From Eopsaltria australis (lineage: Eukaryota > Chordata > Aves > Passeriformes > Petroicidae): a DNA stretch of 64,000 bases. A program made the translations under genes and the position numbers. Shown here in pieces: positions 14,306 through 25,761 of the stretch. The notes beneath the pieces were generated by a model. It was not told where the DNA came from and did not search any database. It worked only from the letters and a program-made list of their open reading frames with translations. Within the stretch, counting starts at the first letter, position 1. Every line of letters begins with the position of its first letter. The stretch covers positions 2,371,001 through 2,435,000 of the forward strand of contig JAVTVJ010011652.1 in the NCBI GenBank assembly GCA_034509425.1, given 5' to 3'.

Positions 14306-15126
14306 TGATTATTAAAAAGAAGAATGGGATGGAAAGAAAGCAGTGTTTCTGATGAGCTATTCATTTTCAGTCAGGCATGTTGAAGTCCAAATGGAGTAAA
14401 CACCTTGTCCTGCACTCCACTTAATTTAGCAGCAAATAAAATTCATAAAACCACAGGAGAACAATGTCAGGCTGAGAATAAAGGTAGAGAGACCAGGTTC
14501 TGTGCCCGTGTTTACATTTGTCTGTGCCTCTGAATGACTGTATTTTTAACAAGCTGGCTGAGAAGATGACAATTCATTGTGGGAAAAATGAAGTCAGGAG
14601 TTCAGGAAATTCAGGATTTAGTGTTTGAAGGAGGGAATAAAAGTACTTGGCCAGAATTTGGTCATATTTAGCAGTCCGTACCAAGAACCCAAAAGTTTTT
14701 ATGTTTCTGGCATCTTTTCATTGATGGTTGGAGGAGAAGGGCTATTTTTTTGTCATCTGAAGTGAAATCTCAGTGATAAAATGAGATTCTTGTTTCAGCA
14801 GCATCTCTCAGTCCATAATAATGTAGAGAGGAGAGTAAGTGTGTTCTAGAGAGGGCTTCAGGTTTCAAGTTGTCAGTTTCTGCACCTTGTACTTGGCTGA
14901 TTTTCAGTCAAATTTCCTAGGATGAGGGTTAGACAACTTCTCTTTCAGTCTTCCTTCTCTCTTTCTTCCAGGGGAACAGAATTTAAAGGTATTAACCATT
15001 AGTATGGGTACAGGGGGAAAAGAGTGAAAGGAGAGAATGTGCAGCTCAGGAGGTGTGAGCAGAAACTGAAGAATCTGAAGCAGTTAAAGAAGAAAGCTTC
15101 GGGGTTTTATGGATGATTTAATGAAC

Positions 15127-15168
15127 ATGGAAAGGAACTGGGAAAGCAGACAAATGGAAAGGAACTGG
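15127..15168 (+). repeat. Short tandem-like direct repeat
   Basis: The 15-mer ATGGAAAGGAACTGG occurs at 15127-15141 and again at 15154-15168, a 27-base offset. Confidence 0.8.
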
Positions 15169-17545
15169 AAGTAATTCTGGGAGTGGTATTGCCAAGAGGA
15201 TGTTACAAGGAGGTAGGGCAAAGCCGATGGGTGTTGAGGATGTTGGACGCAAATCAATCAGAACAAAAAGATTCATTAATTCAGCTGCTCAAGGAACAGT
15301 TTGTCTCTGGGTTTGTGCAACTGCGTAGAAGGAAATGCCTGGAAGTCTGCACTTATAGTCAGCCTAATTGCCTCTGTCCGGGAGGGGTCTTGTGGGAACA
15401 GAGGGAAGATGCCTGGGACTTCAGTTTTTCCCTGCTCCAAGTGTGTGTGAAAGTGGGTGACAGTGTTTCTTTCACAGGCTCTTCCTATTTTGTTTAGGTG
15501 CAGTATAGCCATAAAACAGCAGTGGAGTGGAAATGAGATGCAGAGTAAAATAGGCAGAAAAGAGTCTCAGGACAAAATCAACTCTGCAGTCGATCTTTAA
15601 GGTTGCTGGTTAGGATCCTTTTGTATGAAAAAAAAAGTTATCAATACTGTCAGCTGCTTTGAGATGGTCAGAACATTAAGACCTGTCATTGTTTGAAAGA
15701 GAGCATACCAAGATCTCAATTAGTAATGGAATAATATCCAGAGGAAAATGCTCACTCTTCCTTTAAACTGTTTGGGAACACAGACACACCTATTCTGCTT
15801 GGGCCACTCCCTTTCAGACTGTTCAACCCAGGAAATAGTAGGAGTGGAGCCATAGAGTGAGCCACCTCTGAAGGCTCTCACTTGTTCCTCCAGCTTGCCA
15901 TCCGTTCTCTGCAAGGCTGTAGCTTTTGAGGTGCAGGAACAATACTGCCTGAGAGCACAAATGGAACTGGAAATACATCAGAGCTCTGCAAACGGCAAAG
16001 GTTTGTCCCGGACTATTGCTCTGCTATGTTAATCTCTAATGATAAATGACAGGTTAAGCCATCCACAGGACACTGGTTCTTGGATTTACAGAGGGAAATC
16101 GGGCTGAGGAACTTCTGTTGGACTGAAATTGGGATCTTTCTGATAAGAAAAGCAGGTTCTTTATATCAGTTTGTTTTCCTTTACTGATTTAAGAGTTAAA
16201 TGCCTCCCCAGCCTGGTGTGTTTTATAAACAGTGGACTTTGTTACTTGGCTGGAGTGTGTGCGTGTACCCATGTGCTGCTCCTCTGGAATGGATATCTGA
16301 GTATAGGGAGCAGAGCACAACTCAGTGGAATTAAACAGGCGTTTTATCCAGCTCTGACTCCCTGTGTATTTTTCTAAGAGATAATTCACTGCTGTCTTTT
16401 CAAGTTTCCTATCTCTAGGTAAAGATGATGACAGCATGCTGTTGCTGTGGGGTGGGTTCTGCAAAAAGAGGTTTTAGAGTTCCGTAGTGGCAGCTGGCAC
16501 AAGAGTTCAGACTACTGCTAATTGATGCTTTGAATGAAAAGCTGATAACCTGTCAGTGTTAGGGTGCTTTGGAGGGCAGATTTCCTTGGTGTTTAACCTC
16601 AGGAAGCCTTGTGCAATCTGTGTTAGACTGAGCACACCTACAAGTTCTTGTCTGTCCTGCAGCCACCTGTCACTGCTGCTGTCCCTGCACAGCAGACAGG
16701 CAGGGCTGGGTGTTCAGTGCCTGTTGCTGGTTTTTTGGTGCCTTTCCCTGGTTCAGGTATGACTTGTGGATTACAGGATGCCAACGTGTAGCAACCTGCT
16801 ACAAGGTGACACTCAAGGCACTTTGCTTCAGCACATTCAGCACAGTTTTGGTGGTGAGTGACACAGAATGAATGCTCTGTGCATCCAAGAGGAATGCAAC
16901 TCTTAGTTTCCTTAGTAAACATTTCCCTTTTTTTATACCACAATCTTAGATAAAGTTGGGGGAAGGTGGCATAAATATAAAAAATATGTTTAGCTTTCTT
17001 GGTGACTCAAGTGTGGGTAGTTGCTTTCTCTGTTATGCTTGGACAGATAAAGAAACCCTTGAGGTGCCCATTTGATTTCAGGAGTTAGAGGTGGAAGAAG
17101 TAAAGTCCTCTTTTCTTCTTTGCTTTGTCTAATCCAGTATTTCTCTCGTAAAAACAGACAGCATCTACGTTTGTGTGTCTGGAGATTAAAAAATGTCCAG
17201 GTAGACATATTGAAGAATTGTGTACACCTCTCTATGAAAAGTGTCACTTTACCTTAAAAAAAAACTCCAACAAAACAACAGAAGAATACCACACAAGTTT
17301 TCTACCAACTGTTTATAACAATAAAAAATTATGGTTCTTTCCATTGCTAGTTAGTCTTTGTAGGCCAAACAACCTAATGCTGATTTAGATACAGCAATTT
17401 TATTCCTGTTCTTTCTCTCAGTGTCCTTTTTCCTTCCTTATTTCTTTCCTACTTTGTTTTTAAAATACAATGTTTTATTTATTTTTAATATAAATTAATC
17501 TCCAGAGTGTAGAATACAATAGCATTTGGTTAAAGTCAGGTGTTT

Positions 17546-17674
17546 CTGTATATTCAGAGATGTGGCACTTGGGGGCATGGTTAGTGCTGGGTTTACAGTT
17601 GGACTCCATGACCCTGGAGATCCTTTCCAACCTAAATGATTCCATGTTTCTCTGATTCTATGATATTTCTGTGA
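17546..17674 (+). mobile_element. CR1 LINE 3'-end fragment
   Basis: Short 5'-truncated CR1 tail. It runs from GATGTGGCACTTGGGGGCAT through GTTGGACTCCATGACC and TCCTTTCCAACCTAAATGAT to the terminal TCTGATTCTATGAT repeats. It belongs to the same subfamily as the minus-strand copy at 9 kb. Confidence 0.85.
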
Positions 17675-20600
17675 TGTGGGAAACCACCAAATCATTATGT
17701 GAATTTAATCAAATGAATACTTGATCCTCTGATCCTGTGGGGATTCATTATAGGGAGGTTAGGCTGGATCTCTTGTTCTCCATTCCTGACCAGATACCCT
17801 GAGAGCTGGGAAAACCTTGCTTGTACCTCTGCCTGCTTTGGCTGGTGCTGGTGATCTCCTGGATGGGGATGGAAATCTCTTCCTCCTTCTGGGTCCTGGT
17901 AGATAAACTCCTGATTGGCACACTGAGAAAGCACGGGGGAGACAATTGGTTCTTCCCCCTGCTGCTCTGGAGGTGTTTGCACTTTCTCTTCCCTAGCGTT
18001 AGTAGGGGAGTCAAGCTGACTCGAAATCTAATATATAGAGAGATAATAGTTTGTCATTTCATTAAAGTGGGTAATGAAAACAGGTTGTTTAGTTTGACTT
18101 TCATTTTTAATCAGTTTCACGTGCTTGCTTTCTCATTCTAGAAAAATGATCCCCGTAATTCTCTTTGTCAGCTGTCTATTTCGAGGTGGAAGTCTTGACC
18201 TCATTCTCATGATAACACAGCAAGCAGCAGGAGAACTGAAATTTTTCACTTGTTCAGAATCAATTGACTCCAGGAACAGTACTTTGAGGATCTGGATTTC
18301 AAAGAAGGCATAAATGTTGGGGGGCAGGGGAACTCAATAACAATCAGAAAACCACTACAAAATGATGCATTATCTTCTAATTCATTCATAGTTAAAAAGG
18401 AAATAACTGGGAGCTGCCAACTAGTTTCAGTCTGAAAATATGCACAACATATGTTTATAACATAAGGTTTTCTACTGATAAATGCTGTTGTGATCAGCAC
18501 CTGTTTTTCACTGATTCATCTGAAAATTTTGCTTAGTGCTGCTTGAAGAAGTTCATCAATCAGTTTTTATTCACACAACCTGACAGGTTGGCTGGCTTGC
18601 CTACTTTCTTTAATTATTTTTGTTGTTACTTAGCTATTCTTAATTGCAGAACTATTTCTCAATCAAACCAGGGCAAAACTCTGACCAAAAAAATTGAAGA
18701 TACCTAAAGATTGTTAATACCAGAAGGGATTTTGAAGCTGAACTGCATTTGGTCATTGATTTGTGTCAGTGGTAAATCTGTGTATTAAACAAATACCACA
18801 GTGGTAATGTCAACACAAATAAAAGGAAACTTGAGTTTTGCTCTAGGCTGAGGCAGTATTTACACTTAAAAAACCCAAACCAACCACCCTCCTCGTATGT
18901 ACTATGAATAGTTGCTACAGAAAGTGAAGAATCAGGCATCTCATGAATTAACTGTCTAGATGCAATATTTAATGCATTTTTTTATACCAGGAAGTATGGA
19001 GCCTCTGTGGTGATGCCTAAGAATGCAGCAGAAGATCCTCTCTCAGAGATGGCCAGGGCCATCTTGACTTTATATTATGTTCTAGTTACAATTAATTTAA
19101 AATTAATTGAAATCCTACACTTGTGTTTAAAGTTCAGCTGCTGGAAAAATTACTTTTCTTAGTAGCCCATGACACGTCAGACCTTAAAAAACCCCACCTT
19201 AATTTATGGCATTTGGTCATGCAGTGGAAAGATAAGGTCAAGAAATTCTTGCTGAAGATACCTGCTGCAAATCATTGCTGCAAATACAATATGGTGAATA
19301 TCAGTCCAGCAGTCAAAATAGTGGTCTTCAATTCTGTGTAGGTGCTCCATTTGACTCATTCACCATTCCAGTAATTTATGATATCACTGGAATGATTTTT
19401 CCCACTATTGTAAGACCTTATTTCCTACTTCCTCTTTCAAAATTGTAGCTTGCTAGATTGTGAGTGCCCTCCACTACCACTACAAGATCAAGACTCTTGA
19501 TTTAGTGCTATCTTTGAATAACTCTTAAAGGATTTGATAGGCACAGCTTTATAACATTGTACATGTCAGGGAAATACCCTAAGATATGGCTTGTGCTGTG
19601 TTGAGTGGCACTGGTAAAGAACAAACCCAGCTGTACCTGTCATCAAATCAAGAGCATGTTTCTCCTTTTTAATGTACTGTCAGCTCTGGAAGTTTGCTGT
19701 GTTTCTCTGCTGCTTTCCCTGATGGTGCCAGATTACAGCTCTTGTTTGAGGAGATTCCAGTAAACTACCAGTAAAATACAAGCAAACTGTGTAGCTATGA
19801 AATACCCTAGGGGATTAAAACCTCTCTTTATCAAATACCAGTTGGCATATGCTATGTGTAATTTCCTGCCATTAATAAATGAAAACAAATTCCAAGTGGT
19901 TTTTTTTCTGTCCCCTCAATGTATTTTCAGATGGGTCCTTGCCTCATTTTTGCCTGTACAGAATGTGGTCCCTGTGAGAGAAGTGAGCTGCTCACAGAGT
20001 GATAATTTTGCTTAACTGACAGTTTCTCAGTTTTTACCATAGCTCTGGATCACTTGTGTGTGTGTGCAGCTGATTTCACCAGAAGATAGTGCTGACCACA
20101 AGAGGAAGGGTTCAACAGTGCAGTAGGATTTATTTAATTAGAAAACAAAGGTTAGCCAACACAGCATATTTAAAACTGCTTTTATGAGGAATGTTGGCAG
20201 TGGATGAACTGATCTGATGTCATTTCTGGCATCCTGTAGCACTGCCATACTTTCCACTATATAGAAAGGTAACCTCCTATTCTTAGTTGTGATGGACATT
20301 GACAAACAGTTTCTCCTGGCTTCTGGTAGGGGCTTAAATTACTCTTTATAGTACAAAGAAGGACTCTCTTTTAGAGCTTCACTGATGCTACAAGAGGGCA
20401 GGGTGACTGCAGTTCTCCTTTTAGTTATGCCATGCTCAGAGAATGGCTATGATTTGGAGCATTTGGGAGTTGGATGCAGCAAGAGAAATACTTAATTCTT
20501 GTGATCATGTGTGCTGGTGCTACATTTACAGCAGAAGATGTGTTAGGGGACAATGGGTAATGTGAAACTAAGATGTTCAGGCAGCCCTGCAGTAATCCAG

Positions 20601-23600
20601 AGAAGACTTTCTTCTGGTGGAATTCTTTGTTCAGCATTTGAGTAAAGTTACCGTGTATGGTTCTGTAATTATGTGACATGTCAGAAGAGAGGATAATGAT
20701 ATCCAGTTTATTTCAATACATAACAAGAGGAGTGGTGCTTTCTTTGATGTCATGCTTGTAACACGTCACTCTTTACAAAGGTACAGGAAATAAACTGAGG
20801 ATTGAAAGATCTCTGAGATGTCAGCTTTGATCTCACTGCTTCCCAACATATTTCTGTCTCAGTTACTATGAAGTCTACCTTGTGAAGAGGATGTTACAAG
20901 GACTTTCTTCTCTCAGCTGGAAGAAAAATGTCAAAGTTCAAGAAAGGAAAAGTAAAGAGTATGATTAAAGGAATTACATTATCTTGAAAGTCTTTGCTAT
21001 GTTTAAGTAAAAGACACCTAAACATTGCTGAGGAGCAGGGAAAAGGCTTCCTACTGAAGATCTGAAGGACTGCCAGCTTCTGCCAGGATCCTTTTGGCTA
21101 ATTGTTCCCTAGAGTGGCTTAGGCACCTCTGACTTCAAGCATAGAGCTCAGCCCCACAGAAATTGTGAGATTATTTTATAAACTTGGGTATAGGCAAGTG
21201 CTTGGGTTGTGTTGTTGAGTCAATCATACAGTCTTGGGGGTGCAGCAGTTTTTGTATTCATATAGATTTCACTATATCTTACCTATGAAATTGCATCAGT
21301 TGTCAGCAATTACACTTGGGGTTTTTTCTATGTGTAAGTAAAAAGGATTTGGTTAGCTGTGAGAATCCATAGTGCAGTGTTCTTGACATTGTAGATCAAT
21401 AGATTAGCCTTGTGCTGCCAGGAAATAAAATGCTGAGCCACCTCATCTTGTAATAATGCAATGGGCAGATCCATTAATGCACACACTGTTATTTTATGTC
21501 TGAAAATAGATGTGGACAGAGATATTTTTTTTCCATGACTGTTCTGAAATAAACATTGAAATGGGTAAAGTAAGATAAATATTCTTTGGTTGAATCAGGC
21601 CTTTTGTCATAGCCTGATAACTCTTCTACTCACAGCAACCACAGTAACAGTGATTCTGCTTGTTTGGGGGAGAATAACTAAAAATGGAATTTTCAGATCA
21701 GAGAAGACGTACAGAATGACCTCTTTGCCTTTTTGATAATGTGATTTTCCGTGGCAAATAGGCACTTTTAGTGTTAAATAAGGGATGCAATCTCTTGGAA
21801 AATCATAGAGAAGTACAGTAATGAAGCTGGAAGGTAATGAAGATCAAGGAGAAGCACTCAGCTATGCTTTACACGACCTCTTTTTTTTAATGCTGACCAG
21901 TTAGTCCCTAGTGTTATTATCTGTGGTACTTCTATAGTTTCCGTTATCACAGAATCTGAAAACTTCAGTCTTTAATGTACCTATTGTTACAAATCCCTTG
22001 TGAGGGGGAAAGTGATAGGGGGAAATACAATGAAAGAGATTAAGGGAATGGCTCAGGGATGAACAGCAAGTCTGTGGGAGTGCAGAGACAGCATATTTCC
22101 CAAATCCTGTGTTAAGGCTTCCAGAGGTAGTAGACAGTACTTTACTAGCTGACATTATTAGGGCTTTTTCCCCTGATGTCATTTAAATATTTCATTTGGT
22201 GATTGATTTTTCTATGTGCTGTTGTTCTTTGTACTATTTCAGCCCAGCTAATAATTTCACGTGAAGGCAGATGGCTGGTGTTGCTCTCCTTTGTCCGAGA
22301 AAAAGATCATTAGATGTTATCTCAAGCATATTGTTTAGATATTTTTGTTTGTTTAATCTTTCTGCCCACTGCTTCGCTGAAGGATAAACTTGGTGGTTGT
22401 TGGGGATTGGGGAAGTGAGTCAGATTCAGTTTCTGAGCATGCAGCAAAGGGAAAAGCATTCCCAAGAGCTTGTTATGCTGCCTGTCCAGCGTTACAATGC
22501 TCTGCAAAGCTGGGCTTTTGTTACCAAAGGCTCATGTGCCATGGAAGTTATCATACATAGTTGATAACAGGAAGCTGAGCACAATGCTTTAATTCAGCTG
22601 AAACATTTTGCAAATGTCATCAGTTGGGAAAGGAAATTGTCACAGTGTGGTCTTAGTTAAGTCAGAGATAGAAATGCAGTTGTGTTTTCTCTTGCGTTTT
22701 TCTCGGTTACAAATTGTAACAGGAGAATAAAGGGCAAAGTGATGTTTCATGTATGTTTTGGAATGAATACCAAGAAACCAATACATAAAATAACATTTGC
22801 TTTCTGATTTCCAAGTTAGTTTAACAGAATGGCTTGTGCATGCAGATCTTGCTATTGGTGTATAAAACAGGTCTGATTTTTTCTGGAGAGATCCCCAGGT
22901 GGTTTTTAAAGAGTAGAATTTGACTCTTTACATACAAATGTAGCTACACCCTATTCAGACTTGAACTTGATACTGTCCTTTTACACAGACATTGTTAGAC
23001 TTCATGGACTGGCCAGACTTTGTAGCAGTTCCTCATTTTGCATGTGTGTGCTGCAGAGAGAGGCGTTTGATGGAGTTTGGCTAATGATTACTTAAAGGTC
23101 ACTTATAATAGCAGTGGAAAAAAAATGTCACATGGCAGCTTGATAAGAAGCCTGTATGGGACACTCATGCTTAATCATGTTGCTCTGTTGAGTTATAACA
23201 CAGATCCTTTTACCTTTGATACCACTTTAACCTCAGTTAGCCCTTTTTAGTTAGTCACTTTCTATTTTTTTTGCCAGTACAGCAAAGCATTGGGGCTTTG
23301 TGGTCTGTCTGTTCCTCCTACCACAGGCACTAGTACAGCTTACCTTAGAGAACCTTGTGTGGGTTTAAACCAGTAAAATAACTTGGTTGAGACCTGTGGG
23401 CTGTAGAATTCCTCTGTGGGTCCTTCACAGCCTTTATCTCAATAAAATATACCAAAGCCCCATAGCTGTTTTTTAACTGTATCTTATGCTTTTCTAGACA
23501 GTAAACTGTTGAAGTAATATTAAATATTAGTATCTAGGAAGAAAAACTAAATATTGGTAACTAGGCTTTTCAATCTGTTGTGAATAAAATTTGCATCTAG

Positions 23601-24261
23601 ATGTACTAGCATTGATCTCTCTTTGAAGTGTCTGCTTAGTAGTACCAGTGCTTTATATGGCCATCAGCAGTACCTGTATGAGCTCTGCTAAATGATTTTT
23701 CTTGAGTGGATATGGTCTCAGTGAGGAAGCAGCAACTGTTAAGTGAATGGACAGAGAACAAGGAAGCATATTTGCTTGTGAGAAACACCTATTCTTCACT
23801 GGTCACACCCCCTGAGTCAAGAGAGTACAGCCAAAGCCTGCAGCCAAATCCTGCAGTATTTGGCTAATAAGATGTCATTGACATTGGTGTGATTGGTAGT
23901 GGATTTCCTTAGATGAGCAGAACAGACAGGTATGTGTGGCCACTGCAGCTGCCTGGCAGCAGGACTGCTGAGTCAGCTCTTGTGTGTTTTCTTCTTCAGC
24001 CAGGATAACAACAAGATTAGATGGGCCTCCTGCTCCAGTGAGAGAGCTGAGAAAACACCCTATTCCTGTTGCTCCTGGCTGTGGTGCCTTAGTTCTGAAA
24101 TGTACCGTGCTGGAAGTTACCACAAAACACAGTGGTGCTTGTACCTGGGCTCTGTTGGGGTTTTCAGTCCCCAGAAGATGTATAGCATTGAGAAGTGGGG
24201 CATGGCAGTATGTGGTGAACTAGTGGTGTTCTCATAGCAGGGACACATTTGCTTGCAGGAG
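17675..24261. other. Non-coding, no gene seen
   Basis: Nothing recognisable beyond the inverted M-CAT pair at 19.4 kb. Open frames are short and low in information. Confidence 0.65.
19364..19394. promoter_or_regulatory. Inverted pair of M-CAT (TEAD) motifs
   Basis: CATTCCAGT and ACTGGAATG form perfect 9-bp inverted arms separated by 13 bases. Each arm carries CATTCC, the core of the M-CAT/TEAD site. It could be a paired binding site or a chance palindrome. It lies in non-coding DNA about 10 kb upstream of the first recognised exon. Confidence 0.2.
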
Positions 24262-24290
24262 TATCATGGAATCATAGAATTCCATGGGTT
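24262..24290 (-). mobile_element. CR1 LINE, 3'-terminal piece left of a nested insertion
   Basis: ATCATGGAATCATAGAATTCC is the typical minus-strand CR1 3' end. The CR1 stops abruptly at GGTT, where another element begins, and resumes at 24817 with the same four bases. Confidence 0.8.
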
Positions 24291-24816
24291 TGATGCCTGA
24301 AGGATTTTTCTGCTTTTCTTCTGAATATTTCTTACACTGTTCCCTATATTGATGATGACTGATGCCTTTTTCTGGTCTTAGGAAATAAAGGCTCAGACAG
24401 GGTCAGAGGGTTGGGGGTTGTTTACCTCGGTATTTTAATAGGATCCCATTCCATGGCTTCTGCCGTCCAGGTAGAACACGCTGCAAAAGCCCCGTCCCCC
24501 CCAATCGAGTGTACAATTAAAGACTCTACACATTAGCATATCTACCAGGAGGGCCCAATAAGGGGCCTGGGTGGGCTAACTTCTAGTTTACAAAATCTGT
24601 CCTACTAGGAGACCTTGAGGGCCCACGAAAACAGGGTGTTTGGTCTCTAACTCTGCGTGGTTTCAGGGGTGTTTAGTCTACTGGCATACTAAACACCATG
24701 AAACCAGGCTAAACTATCACCTAAAGCATCACAAGTGTGCATGCTAATACTTGTGAATATAGGGAACAGCGTAAGAAATATTCAGAAGAAAAGCAGAAAA
24801 AATCCTTCAGGCATCA
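24291..24816. mobile_element. 526-bp element with 60-bp terminal inverted repeats, inserted in a CR1
   Basis: The ends are inverted copies of each other: 24291-24350 pairs with 24756-24816, with one substitution and one 1-base indel. The element begins TGATGCCTGAAGG and ends CCTTCAGGCATCA. It is flanked by GGTT on both sides (24287-24290 and 24817-24820), and joining the flanks restores a continuous CR1 tail. There is no significant open frame, so it is non-autonomous. An internal hairpin lies at 24659-24705. It may be a MITE-like DNA transposon. Alternatively it may be a solo LTR, since it has TG...CA ends and, on the minus strand, an ATTAAA near 24433 downstream of a TTTAATTG at about 24516-24523. 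Such long inverted termini are unusual for LTRs. I do not recognise the family. Confidence 0.7.
24659..24705. repeat. Internal hairpin of the inverted-repeat element
   Basis: The arms at 24659-24677 (GGTTTCA...GTGTTTAGT) and 24688-24705 (ACTAAACAC...TGAAACC) pair over about 17 bases with one bulge, around a 10-base loop. Confidence 0.7.
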
Positions 24817-24983
24817 GGTTGGGTTAATGATCCTCTTGTCAAACCCTCCTGCAATGGGCAGGGACATCTCCCACTAGACCAGGTTGCTCAGAGCCCCATC
24901 CAACCCGGCCCTGAATGTTTCCAGGGATGGGGCATCCACCACCTCGCTGGGCAACCTGTGTTTCACCACCCTCATTGGGTGCA
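24817..24983 (-). mobile_element. CR1 LINE, piece right of the nested insertion
   Basis: This continues the CR1 interrupted at 24290. CCTCCTGCAATGGGCAGGGA, CACTAGACCAGGTTGCTCAG and CAGGGATGGGGCATCCACC are characteristic of the avian CR1 3' UTR in antisense. It is truncated at about 24983. It belongs to a subfamily similar to the copy at 63876-64000. Confidence 0.85.
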
Positions 24984-25719
24984 CTTGATCCCACTGTCCA
25001 TGTCATTGGTGAAAACACTAATCAGTACATAATAACACATTTTAGTAGTAGTGGTAATTCTGTTCCTGGGTTTGAGCTAGGGGAACATTTAAATGTCTCC
25101 CTGACCTGAGCATAATCCCCACAAAATTTCCTCTTGTGCAGCAAGGGAATGGATTTTGTTTCGATTTGAAAATAATTTCTGTAAACTATTGGAATATAAT
25201 AGCTGAGATACTTTTTAAGGGCTAAAACATGATTACTTCAAAAGCCACAAAATAGCTTTGCACTACCGGTTTTTAAAGCTCAGCAAATTTTATATAATAC
25301 CTGAATTATTAATGGAGATAAATTGGAAGAGGAAGATCTGTTGTTTTATCAGTCTTAAACAAGCAGTAGTTGGTTGACTTTGCAGAGGAAGGCAGCTCCT
25401 GCTGAAGCCATGAGTGAGCAGGTCCTGAGTGAGGAGCCCTTTGGGGTGAGGGGCTTGTGTCAGTATGCCCAGAAGATGACTGCCTGTTTTGGACACTTAG
25501 GTAAAGAAATTAAGATGTGCATGTGGATTTTTTGGCCTTCATTATGTGGATGAAGTGTTTCCTCAAGTTTATTGTAAATAGCTGAGTGTTTGTACATCAG
25601 CCTGCAGTCTTGAGTAAGCAAATAGTGGGTGTCAAAAGTGAAAAAGCTGAAATGTGTGGAACAATTTTATTACAGGTAAAGTTTTCCTTCTTCTTTTCTG
25701 TGTGTGAACTTGAATGTTG

Positions 25720-25721
<2 letters not shown>

Positions 25722-25756
<35 letters not shown>
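25722..25756 (-). repeat. 35-base poly(T), i.e. minus-strand poly(A) tract
   Basis: This is an uninterrupted run of 35 T on the + strand. On the minus strand it is a poly(A) preceded 24 bases upstream by AATAAA (plus-strand TTTATT at 25781-25786). That is the spacing of a polyadenylated retrocopy, but no source gene is recognisable to its right. Confidence 0.85.

Positions 25757-25761
<5 letters not shown>

Larger units (their letters stand above)
9331..17545. other. Non-coding with two MIR-like remnants
   Basis: AT-rich, with no recognisable exon. Apart from the MIR-like pieces near 12.9 and 14.2 kb and a short direct repeat at 15.1 kb, I see nothing assignable. Confidence 0.65.
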
